Source: Microcaldota archaeon (GTDB lineage Archaea; Micrarchaeota; Micrarchaeia; Burarchaeales; JAKAKT01). From it: a DNA stretch of 19,742 bases. The position numbers were made by a program, and so were the translations under genes. The stretch is taken from the NCBI GenBank assembly GCA_026396425.1, contig JAPLWU010000022.1, forward strand, positions 1 to 19,742, written 5' to 3'. The notes beneath the pieces were generated by a model. The model made no database searches. It saw only the letters and a program-made list of their open reading frames with translations, and was not told where the DNA came from. Below are positions 14,770 through 19,742 of the stretch, piece by piece. How positions within the stretch are numbered: position 1 is the first letter of the stretch; each line of letters starts with the position of its first letter.

Positions 14770-15381
14770 ATGTACAGGGTTGCCACAATAAATGACGTCG
14801 TGCGGGTTCCGCCGAAATATTTCGCGTCGGAACTTTCCAACGCGGTAGTCCAGCTCCTGCGCGACAAGTACGAGAGGAACCTCGACAGGGATTTGGGCAT
14901 CATACTCTCTGTTTTCAACGTTCGCGACATCAGCGACGGCTCCGTGATACACGGCGACGGTGCCTCCTTCCACAAGGTGACTTTCGACTGCCTCGTATAT
15001 TATCCGGAAGTGAACGAAGTGCTTGACGGCGAAGTGACCGAGCTTGTCGAGTTCGGCCTCTTCGTGAGGATGGGCCCGCTCGAGGGCCTGGTGCACCTCT
15101 CGCAGATAACCAACGATTTCCTCTCCTACGACAAGAAAGTCCCGGCCTTCATAGGCAAGGAGAGCAAGAAAACGGTCAAGAAGGGCGATTTCGTGAGGGC
15201 GAAAATCTCCACCGTCAGCCTCAAGAATTCCATCCCTGAGACCAAGATAGGGCTCACGATGAGGCCCGAGGGCCTCGGAAAGCCCGAGTGGATGACCGAG
15301 ACCCACAAGAAGGAGGAGGTCAAGAAGCCGGAGAAGAAGGAGAAAAAGGAAAAGGAGCCCAGGCAAAAGAGAGGAGAATAA
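14770..15381 (+). CDS. rpo7: DNA-directed RNA polymerase subunit Rpo7 (RpoE')
   Basis: A 203-residue stalk subunit of archaeal RNA polymerase, the homologue of eukaryotic Rpb7. With Rpo4 it forms the stalk that binds nascent RNA and assists open-complex formation. The N-terminal tip domain (MYRVATINDVVRVPPKYF) is followed by an S1/OB domain from about residue 82 (GEVTELVEFGLFVRMGPLEG, then LVHLSQITNDF and KKGDFVRAKI). Family members are about 180-190 residues. This one carries an extra Lys/Glu-rich tail from ~175 (KKEEVKKPEKKEKKEKE), partly encoded by the purine-rich repetitive DNA that continues past the stop. ATG 14770 follows GGTGG. It sits between the PIN gene and spt4, the conserved archaeal order. 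Confidence 0.95.
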   Translation: MYRVATINDVVRVPPKYFASELSNAVVQLLRDKYERNLDRDLGIILSVFNVRDISDGSVIHGDGASFHKVTFDCLVYYPEVNEVLDGEVTELVEFGLFVRMGPLEGLVHLSQITNDFLSYDKKVPAFIGKESKKTVKKGDFVRAKISTVSLKNSIPETKIGLTMRPEGLGKPEWMTETHKKEEVKKPEKKEKKEKEPRQKRGE

Positions 15382-15533
15382 AATCAAATCGAGGGCCGAG
15401 AATTCGAAAAAATGAGCATGGGGAAGCGAGAACTCGAGGTACGAACGAAAGGAGAATAAAATCAATTCGAGTTCGAGAGAAAAAGAGGAGAGAATAAACC
15501 CAAATCGAGTTCGAGAATTCGAAAAGCATGGGA
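15372..15533 (+). repeat. Imperfect purine-rich repeats after rpo7
   Basis: AGGAGAATAAAATCAAATCG starts at 15372 and includes the rpo7 stop. It recurs with one change at 15450-15471, and a third degenerate copy lies at about 15486-15510. A second motif, CGAGAATTCGAAAA followed by GCATGGG, is present near 15398 and 15512. These fill the 193-bp spacer to spt4. No other gene is visible in it. Confidence 0.75.
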
Positions 15534-15574
15534 AGAATAAGAATGAGGAATAAAATTTCAACAAGGTGAAAATC

Positions 15575-15766
15575 ATGGTCGAAAAAGCCTGCAGGAGCTG
15601 TCATCTCATAATAAGCGAGGGAAGCCAGTGCCCCATCTGCGGAAGCAAGGAAATCACGGATAAGTGGGCGAGCTACATGGTCATCTTCGACCCCGAGAAC
15701 TCCGAACTCGCCAAGAAGATAGGCGCGAAAATTCCGGGCAAATACGCCATAAGCATAAAGGGATAG
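15575..15766 (+). CDS. spt4: Transcription elongation factor Spt4 (RpoE'')
   Basis: A 63-residue zinc-binding factor. With Spt5 it clamps RNA polymerase and promotes processive elongation. The zinc site is C6xxC9...C19xxC22 (ACRSCHLIISEGSQCPICGS), followed by the diagnostic WASYMVIFDPENSELAKK segment that in homologues contacts Spt5 (W-G-Y/I/V-DP pattern). Length is normal for archaeal Spt4 (about 60-65). ATG 15575 is preferred over the GTG nine bases upstream because AAGGTGA lies just before it. Its place after rpo7 is conserved in archaea, although here the two are separated by an unusual repetitive spacer. Confidence 0.95.
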   Translation: MVEKACRSCHLIISEGSQCPICGSKEITDKWASYMVIFDPENSELAKKIGAKIPGKYAISIKG

Positions 15767-15790
15767 GAAAAAAGAAGCTCCCACTGGTGC

Positions 15791-15810
15791 ATCCGCCGCA
15801 TGCGGCGGAT
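15791..15810. promoter_or_regulatory. Perfect 20-bp palindrome upstream of the phosphoesterase gene
   Basis: ATCCGCCGCATGCGGCGGAT is its own reverse complement. It lies 24 bases after the spt4 stop and 17 bases before the phosphoesterase ATG. A TATA-like GGATATAAAG begins inside its last bases. As RNA it can form an 8-bp GC-rich stem with a CATG loop. It may be a dimeric regulator operator or an spt4 terminator/processing hairpin; the sequence does not decide. Confidence 0.6.
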
Positions 15811-15827
15811 ATAAAGGGTTAGGATTG

Positions 15828-16583
15828 ATGCTCAAGTATCTTTATAACGAGCCAGCCGTGCTTTGCGGCCGCTCCCTGGTTATATCGGACCTCCACCTCG
15901 GGATAACCGCCGAAATGTTCGCAAAGGGAACAAGGGTCGGCCCCCAGGCCGAGCAGCTCGCCGGGAAAGCGAAACGCCTAATCGAGGAAAACAAGGCGAA
16001 AAGGCTTGTCATTCTCGGCGATGTAAAGCACACGGTCCCATCCCCATCCGGCGATGAAAAAAATGAAGTAGAAAGGTTTTTTGCTTTTCTACGCGAAGTT
16101 GCCGTCGAAATTGTAATCGTTCGCGGGAACCACGACGGTGGAATCGAAAAATGGGCGAGAGAGGCCGGGATAGTAGGTTCCGGGGGAGTTGTTCTGGGCG
16201 GAGTAGGATTCGCTCATGGGCATGCGTGGCCAAGCAAAGAGGTGATGATGCGAAGGAACATCGTCACGAGCCACATCCATCCGGGGATTTCCATCGTCGA
16301 CAAGCTCGGCGCGAGAAATTTGCAGCCTGCTTGGGCAATTTGCGGCATTAATCCCGCAGGCGCAGCCGGGCACTACGCCCAATTCAACAAAAAACTCGAG
16401 ATGACAGTAATGCCCGCGTTCAACCCGCTCGTGGGCGCGATGCCCCTCAACGAGGCGAGCCCGGAGGGAATACCCGGCCCGCTGTTCAGGAATGAAACGT
16501 TTAAATTGGATGAGTGTAAAATCTACCTCTTGGACGGGACTTGCATGGGCAACGTTTCGAATCTGAGAAAGAGGAAAAGGTGA
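15828..16583 (+). CDS. Metallophosphoesterase, COG1407-like
   Basis: A 251-residue calcineurin-like phosphoesterase. Its dinuclear metal motifs appear in order: DLHLG (near residue 21), GDVKH, GNHDG, a GHAWP histidine, and the HIHPG pair. The length and the GDVKHTVP wording match the archaeal COG1407 group, whose substrate is not established (nucleic acid or nucleotide phosphoesters are guesses). ATG 15828 is chosen over an overlapping TTG three bases earlier. The 5' region includes a 20-bp palindrome. The stop TGA overlaps the AAGGTGA ribosome binding site of the S26e gene, so the two are probably cotranscribed. Confidence 0.88.
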   Translation: MLKYLYNEPAVLCGRSLVISDLHLGITAEMFAKGTRVGPQAEQLAGKAKRLIEENKAKRLVILGDVKHTVPSPSGDEKNEVERFFAFLREVAVEIVIVRGNHDGGIEKWAREAGIVGSGGVVLGGVGFAHGHAWPSKEVMMRRNIVTSHIHPGISIVDKLGARNLQPAWAICGINPAGAAGHYAQFNKKLEMTVMPAFNPLVGAMPLNEASPEGIPGPLFRNETFKLDECKIYLLDGTCMGNVSNLRKRKR

Positions 16584-16588
16584 TTTGG

Positions 16589-16822
16589 ATGGGTGGAAGA
16601 GGAAGAGCACAGCTCATCATATGCTGCTCGTGCGGCAGGAGGATGCCCAGGGACAAGGCGGTGAGGCTCGACAGGACCGTAGTCTACAGCACCGACCTGA
16701 AAACCGCGGACGACATAAAGGTTTTCGAGAGGCGGGAGAGCTACTACTGCCCGAGCTGCGGCAAGAAGAGGCACATATACGACAAGAAAAAGAACATGGC
16801 CATGAGGAAGTACAACCGTTAA
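16589..16822 (+). CDS. rps26e: Small ribosomal subunit protein S26e
   Basis: A 77-residue basic zinc protein. C12xxC15 (ICCSCG) is followed by MPRDKAVR, which corresponds to the (V)PKDKAIK signature of S26e. The second pair is C54xxC57 in YYCPSCGKKRHIYDKK, corresponding to the YCVSCAIH region. It is shorter at the N-terminus than eukaryotic S26e (only GGRGRAQ before the first zinc pair). S26e sits near the mRNA exit channel in eukaryotic 40S subunits. It has a patchy distribution in archaea, so its presence has taxonomic value. ATG 16589 lies five bases after AAGGTGA. Confidence is limited by divergence from canonical sequences. Confidence 0.72.
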   Translation: MGGRGRAQLIICCSCGRRMPRDKAVRLDRTVVYSTDLKTADDIKVFERRESYYCPSCGKKRHIYDKKKNMAMRKYNR

Positions 16823-16829
16823 ATGACTG

Positions 16830-17459
16830 GTGAGCCCATTGGATTGTGCCAACCACCCGGAAAGGGACGCGCTTGCCAACTGCGTCAACTGCGGCAAGCC
16901 CTTCTGCGAGAACTGCCTCGAGCGCGTGGGCAAGAACTACATCTGCCTCGACTGCCTCGAGGAGGTGCTCAAGCGCTCCCTGAAGGAGCGCGCCTATGGC
17001 CGGCTCACGGCAAGGCTCGCCGTTGGCGGCGGGGTTTTCCTGACTCTCGCCGCAATTACGGTCATAAGCCAGCTCTGGTCGCTCGGGGAGGTGCTCTCAT
17101 CCATGCTCGCCGACCTGGCGCTTTTTCTCCATAATCTGCTCCCCCAGCAGGTAGGAGATGCCATGGTGGCCTCCCTCATGCCAGGAACGGCCGTTGCGGG
17201 AAGGGAAAAGCTGGCGATGGCCATGGAGTTCGCAAAGGCAGGGCTCTATGCGATTGAGGGATACGGGCTTCTCATGAATCGGGGCTGGGCCTACTGGCTC
17301 GGCGTTGTCCTCTGCATCAGCATAATGACCTTCAGGTTCAACGACCTCGTTTCAGGCGCCTTCTCGAACGCCCCTCTCGCGGTCGTCATAATGTCGATTC
17401 TCGCCCCTCTCGCGCTGCTCGGCATACTCCTGACGAGCAAGCGGGACCTAATCCCATAA
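16830..17459 (+). CDS. B-box-type zinc finger membrane protein
   Basis: A 209-residue protein. The N-terminal ~42 residues form a B-box-like zinc site: C6, H9, C18xxC21, C26xxC29, C39xxC42 (CANHPERDALANC, NCGKPFCENCL, YICLDC). Several hydrophobic segments follow (about 61-80, 84-105, 150-172, 180-203), so the finger would project from a multi-pass membrane protein. The combination of this cysteine finger with a membrane domain is known from uncharacterised prokaryotic proteins; function is not known. The segment AKAGLYAIEGYGLLMNRGWAYWLG resembles DUF2127-type membrane proteins, a weak hint. The GTG start at 16830 is seven bases after the S26e stop, implying one operon. The structured spacer follows its stop. 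Confidence 0.75.
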   Translation: MSPLDCANHPERDALANCVNCGKPFCENCLERVGKNYICLDCLEEVLKRSLKERAYGRLTARLAVGGGVFLTLAAITVISQLWSLGEVLSSMLADLALFLHNLLPQQVGDAMVASLMPGTAVAGREKLAMAMEFAKAGLYAIEGYGLLMNRGWAYWLGVVLCISIMTFRFNDLVSGAFSNAPLAVVIMSILAPLALLGILLTSKRDLIP

Positions 17460-17468
17460 CCGAACCGC

Positions 17469-17625
17469 GGAGGGGAGCGCCCCTCCCCAGTTTCAGGGTC
17501 CAATTTTTGCCCGAAGGCAAAAATGGACATCTTGTGCCCTAGCACAAGATTGTCCTCCTGACCCTCCCCCATTACCTTGCTGCTCCTGCACTTTACTTTT
17601 ACCCGAGTGCAGACCTTCGCAGGTC
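17469..17625 (-). ncRNA. Candidate structured RNA: consecutive hairpins around a closed three-way junction
   Basis: The gene-free 17460-17776 stretch contains five clear helices. A 7-bp stem lies at 17469-17486 (GGAGGGG/CCCCTCC). P1 is 17495-17500 with 17560-17565. P2 is 17525-17555, 13 bp with one bulge. P3 is 17503-17524, 9 bp with a tetraloop. Hairpins follow at 17586-17612 and 17612-17625. P1-P3 are mutually compatible and close a three-way junction. Read on the minus strand the P3 loop is C(UUCG)G and the last hairpin loop is GCGA (a GNRA), both canonical stable tetraloops, so I favour the minus strand. TATA-like elements near 17670 and 17731 are nearly symmetric and could drive it. It could instead be a plus-strand 3' UTR/terminator structure. 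I match it to no known RNA family. Confidence 0.5.
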
Positions 17626-17669
17626 GCGTACTGAACTATACTTAACCCGAATGGGCCAAGCTCTAGAGG

Positions 17670-17677
17670 TTTAAATA
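17670..17677 (+). promoter_or_regulatory. TATA box upstream of two mini-ORFs
   Basis: TTTAAATA, a perfect box A on the plus strand. Transcription would start near 17699. Downstream lie GGAGGAG (17693-17699) and ATG 17703, which opens a 7-codon ORF ending at 17726 (MNSGNLP). An overlapping ATG at 17691 gives MEE and stop. These may be a leader or remnants of a displaced gene. On the minus strand the same box reads TATTTAAA. Confidence 0.5.
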
Positions 17678-17729
17678 GACTGCTACGAACATGGAGGAGT
17701 AAATGAACAGTGGAAACTTACCATAATTC

Positions 17730-17740
17730 AATTTATAAAT
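17730..17740 (+). promoter_or_regulatory. TATA box of the methyltransferase-endonuclease operon
   Basis: AATTTATAAAT predicts transcription start near 17760. The ATG at 17777 is preceded by GAGGGAG. The core ATTTATAAAT is itself palindromic, so it could also drive minus-strand transcription into the structured spacer. Confidence 0.6.
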
Positions 17741-17776
17741 CAAGAGCGATGAAACTTTATAAGAAAGAGGGAGCAT

Positions 17777-18691
17777 ATGGACACAATGGTATTAATGCAA
17801 ACCGAGAAAGCTATAGCTCAGAAAAAATTACTTAACATAAGTCATGAGAGAACTTGTGATTGTGGAGCGACGCACATAAATTGTCTGAGCGCGAAGGAAT
17901 GGATAAAAAGCCAACTCGGCGTATGGGAATTTGGCTATGAAGAAAGAGATATCCGAGACAAGACTGTCCATCCTGCAACTTTTCCAATTTCGTTGGCTAC
18001 TAAGGTAATCTCTTTATTCAGCCACAAGGGCGAACTCGTTGTTGATCCTTTTGTTGGAAGCGGTACTGTTCTTATCGCTGCAAGGGATTTAGGGAGAAAT
18101 GCCGTTGGTTTCGACTTAAACCAAAAATACATCGAGGTATGCAACAGGAGGTTGAGCCAACAGCACTTAGAAGCAAAAACAAAACAAATTGCAGTATGTG
18201 ATGATGCAAGGAATATGCCCCAGTATTTTGAAGAAAACTCTATATCTTGTCTTTTGACCTCCCCGCCGTATGCAAATCTGTTAAATCGCCAAAGAAAAAA
18301 TAAGAGTAGAAGGGGAGTAGAGCGGCATAACAGTCAATATCTAAAGGTAGAACAGTACAGCCAAGACCCGCGAGACTTGGGAACGATGGACATAAACACT
18401 TTTAGCGAAGCACTTAGCGAAATCTACAAAAGCGTTCTGCCATGCCTTAAGCCCAAGGGTCACTGCGTTATAAATGTGGCCGATATGTGGTGGGAGAACC
18501 ACAGAGTTCCGATTCATATTTACGTCGTTGAAGCAATGGAAAATGCGGGTTACGAACTTAGAAATACGATAATCTGGAATCGCCTTAATATCGTCAACAA
18601 CATAGGGATATTCGGATGGCCGAGTAATTATATCACGATGGGAACTACGTTTGAGTATATACTTGACTTCTGGAAACCACCAAAACTATAA
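17777..18691 (+). CDS. Type II DNA methyltransferase, probable cytosine-N4 (SPPY) type
   Basis: A 304-residue SAM-dependent DNA methyltransferase. HPATFP (65-70) precedes motif I DPFVGSGT (90-97), then GFDLN (111-115) and CDDAR (141-145). The catalytic motif IV TSPPY (161-165) fits cytosine-N4 methylation better than adenine-N6 (DPPY/NPPY). Motif I precedes motif IV, and a variable region after ~170 probably holds target recognition. Near the C-terminus, NTIIWNR and FEYILDFWKP are conserved in such enzymes. It lies 10 bp upstream of an MvaI/BcnI-type endonuclease, a family whose known partners are also C-N4 methylases. It would protect the host from that endonuclease. The A/T-rich codon use contrasts with the GC-rich genes upstream, indicating horizontal transfer. 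ATG 17777 has GAGGGAG before it. Confidence 0.92.
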   Translation: MDTMVLMQTEKAIAQKKLLNISHERTCDCGATHINCLSAKEWIKSQLGVWEFGYEERDIRDKTVHPATFPISLATKVISLFSHKGELVVDPFVGSGTVLIAARDLGRNAVGFDLNQKYIEVCNRRLSQQHLEAKTKQIAVCDDARNMPQYFEENSISCLLTSPPYANLLNRQRKNKSRRGVERHNSQYLKVEQYSQDPRDLGTMDINTFSEALSEIYKSVLPCLKPKGHCVINVADMWWENHRVPIHIYVVEAMENAGYELRNTIIWNRLNIVNNIGIFGWPSNYITMGTTFEYILDFWKPPKL

Positions 18692-18700
18692 GATGAGAAT

Positions 18701-19483
18701 ATGACCAACACCATGACCAAAGAAGAACTCATCGAACGATTAGTCAAAATCAGGGACATGGGTTGGATCGAAAACAAGCGGCCTGGAAACGCGGGAGGCG
18801 TTGGCAATACGATCGAAGACCTTCTAGGGATAGAAGAGAATAACCTTCCAATACCAAACGCTAGGGAATGGGAGCTAAAATGCCAAAGAAGCAACACGAC
18901 TTCTCTTTTAACGCTATTCCACATGGAGCCCTCCCCAAGAGCACTTAGGTTCGTTCCTCAGATCTTTTTACCGAAATATGGGTGGCCTCACGAATTAGCT
19001 GGGAGGGACTATCCTAAAGGAGAAATGAGTTTTAGACAGACAATAAATTGTACTCATACTAGTGATCGCGGATTTAAAGTTGTTGTAGACCGGGAACAAA
19101 ATAAGGTGTTAGTAACGTTCGACTCAAACGGGATATCACAAGAGAACGCATCTTGGTATGACTCCCTCAGGAATAGAGGAGTAGGGGAACTGAATCCGGT
19201 TCCTTATTGGGGCTTTGATGACCTTCACCATAAGGCTGCGACAAAATTATTGAACTGTTTTTATATTCTTGCGGATAGTAAAAAGGAAAACAAGAAGGAG
19301 TATTTTTCGTATAAAACAATACGAATTTTAAAAGACTTCAGTTTCGATAATTTTCTGAAGACTTTAGAGAACGGTCATATTTTCGTTGATTTTGACGCCC
19401 GCACTGGGCATAACCACGGAACAAAATTTAGAATAAAGGCAGATAAGATACCGGACTTATACGGAACGGTTCAGGCCGTTTAA
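18701..19483 (+). CDS. MvaI/BcnI-family type II restriction endonuclease
   Basis: A 260-residue protein. RDMGWIENKRPGN, then GVGNTIEDLLGIEENNLPIP and PNAREWELKCQR match the MvaI/BcnI family, followed by LLTLFHMEPSPR and a late GHNHGTKFRI (HDHGTAFRI in MvaI). Those enzymes are monomers that cut CCNGG-type sites. The E58-L-K60 motif supplies two PD-(D/E)XK residues. The position five before E58, an Asp in MvaI and BcnI as I recall, is N53 here; this may reduce activity or be normal for this subgroup. Specificity cannot be read from the sequence. It follows the methyltransferase by 10 bp with the same AT-rich composition, one restriction-modification operon. GATGAG precedes ATG 18701; an in-frame ATG at 18713 is also possible. 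It ends 28 bp from a convergent gene. Confidence 0.9.
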   Translation: MTNTMTKEELIERLVKIRDMGWIENKRPGNAGGVGNTIEDLLGIEENNLPIPNAREWELKCQRSNTTSLLTLFHMEPSPRALRFVPQIFLPKYGWPHELAGRDYPKGEMSFRQTINCTHTSDRGFKVVVDREQNKVLVTFDSNGISQENASWYDSLRNRGVGELNPVPYWGFDDLHHKAATKLLNCFYILADSKKENKKEYFSYKTIRILKDFSFDNFLKTLENGHIFVDFDARTGHNHGTKFRIKADKIPDLYGTVQAV

Positions 19484-19511
19484 GTAACTCCGCCCACTTC
19501 AAATGAAGCGA

Positions 19512-19742
19512 TTATACTTTTTGTGACCTCTTCCATCTTTCTTCAAAAACTTTTCGTAAGGTTGGTATAAAAGAACAGGTTAATTCCAAAGGTAGATACA
19601 CCACAAAGGATTCTTTTTTACCAAGATCCTTTAACCCTTGGCCCACTATGACTAATGCGTTATCGGCGACGATGTATCGGTCGTGCAGCTCAAATGCATC
19701 TGGCAAACGTCTGAATTCGATTTTTTTAAATTCTTTTTTAAA
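19512..19742 (-). CDS. Phospholipase D-like protein, C-terminal fragment (5' end outside window)
   Basis: A minus-strand frame that stays open to the window edge, so only the last ~76 residues are visible. They contain ELHDRYIVADNALVIVGQGL followed by KDLGKKESFVVYLP. This resembles the second-half signature of PLD-like proteins in which H-D-R/K-(x)-D is followed by a Gly- and Lys-containing segment (compare LHDRFLIID...GASLKDLG in mobile-element PLD-like proteins). That motif would bear the catalytic His. The composition is AT-rich like the adjacent restriction-modification genes, and it converges on the endonuclease gene, so it may belong to the same defence island. Family assignment from so short a piece is tentative. 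An internal TTG at 19706 is not a credible start, because conserved-looking sequence continues upstream. Confidence 0.6.
   Translation of the reverse strand, partial: FKKEFKKIEFRRLPDAFELHDRYIVADNALVIVGQGLKDLGKKESFVVYLPLELTCSFIPTLRKVFEERWKRSQKV

Noticed and set aside
14533..15576. 347-codon minus-strand open frame over PIN, rpo7 and the spacer
   Set aside because: Shadow of conserved genes; Leu/Phe runs reflect the complement of purine-rich DNA.
15808..15817. GGATATAAAG as the TATA box for the phosphoesterase
   Set aside because: It lies about 16 bases before ATG 15828, too close for archaeal initiation unless the protein starts later, and no suitable downstream start precedes the metal motif.
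17600..17665. 5S rRNA fragment on the minus strand (CCCATTCGGGTTAAG and AGTAC resemble 5S loop regions)
   Set aside because: The rest of the 5S secondary structure and the closing helix cannot be formed, and the match is short and gapped.
17640..17700. tRNA gene suggested by GGTTTAAAT near 17669
   Set aside because: No acceptor stem, anticodon arm or CCA context; the motif is better explained as a TATA box.

Overview
The window is archaeal chromosome. Evidence: an archaeal prepilin class III signal peptide, an archaeal type IV pilus assembly operon with two TadC/FlaJ-like membrane proteins, RNA polymerase subunit Rpo7 next to Spt4, an S26e-type ribosomal protein, TTTAAATA box A promoters with at least one probably leaderless start, and abundant N-glycosylation sequons on the surface proteins. 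The prepilin N-terminus (KAQVGMEYLITYGWA) is of a kind I associate with DPANN archaea (Micrarchaeota, Diapherotrites, Nanoarchaeota relatives). That placement is inference.

Layout. (1) 1-11460, plus strand: a surface-pilus locus. It runs from a giant VWA/CARDB surface protein (5' end outside the window), through a second single-pass glycoprotein, a small pilin, a winged-helix/coiled-coil protein and a secretion ATPase, to two consecutive TadC-like platform proteins. The ATPase is broken into three reading-frame pieces and has lost conserved sequence. (2) 11471-13728, minus strand: the radical SAM protein AmrS, a two-pass small membrane protein, and a stand-alone C-terminal half of the NFACT/RqcH ribosome quality control protein. 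(3) 13781-17459, plus strand: an AT-richer orphan gene, then an information-processing cluster of PIN nuclease, rpo7 and spt4, followed by a metallophosphoesterase, S26e and a B-box zinc finger membrane protein. (4) 17460-17776: a non-coding stretch folding into consecutive hairpins and a closed three-way junction, then two TATA boxes. (5) 17777-19742: an AT-rich, probably transferred island with an SPPY-type DNA methyltransferase, an MvaI/BcnI-family restriction endonuclease and, convergent with them, the C-terminus of a phospholipase D-like protein.

How the genes work together. The pilus genes give a plausible complete machine: subunits (pilin and two pseudopilin-like glycoproteins), motor ATPase and platform, with the giant protein as candidate tip adhesin. 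Its VWA metal-binding site is built from two halves separated by about 1,200 residues of CARDB-like repeats. The methyltransferase and endonuclease form a type II restriction-modification pair.

A recurrent oddity is the spacers. Several genes are followed by short purine-rich duplications, some carrying the stop codon, and the purine-rich strand is always the coding strand of the adjacent genes.
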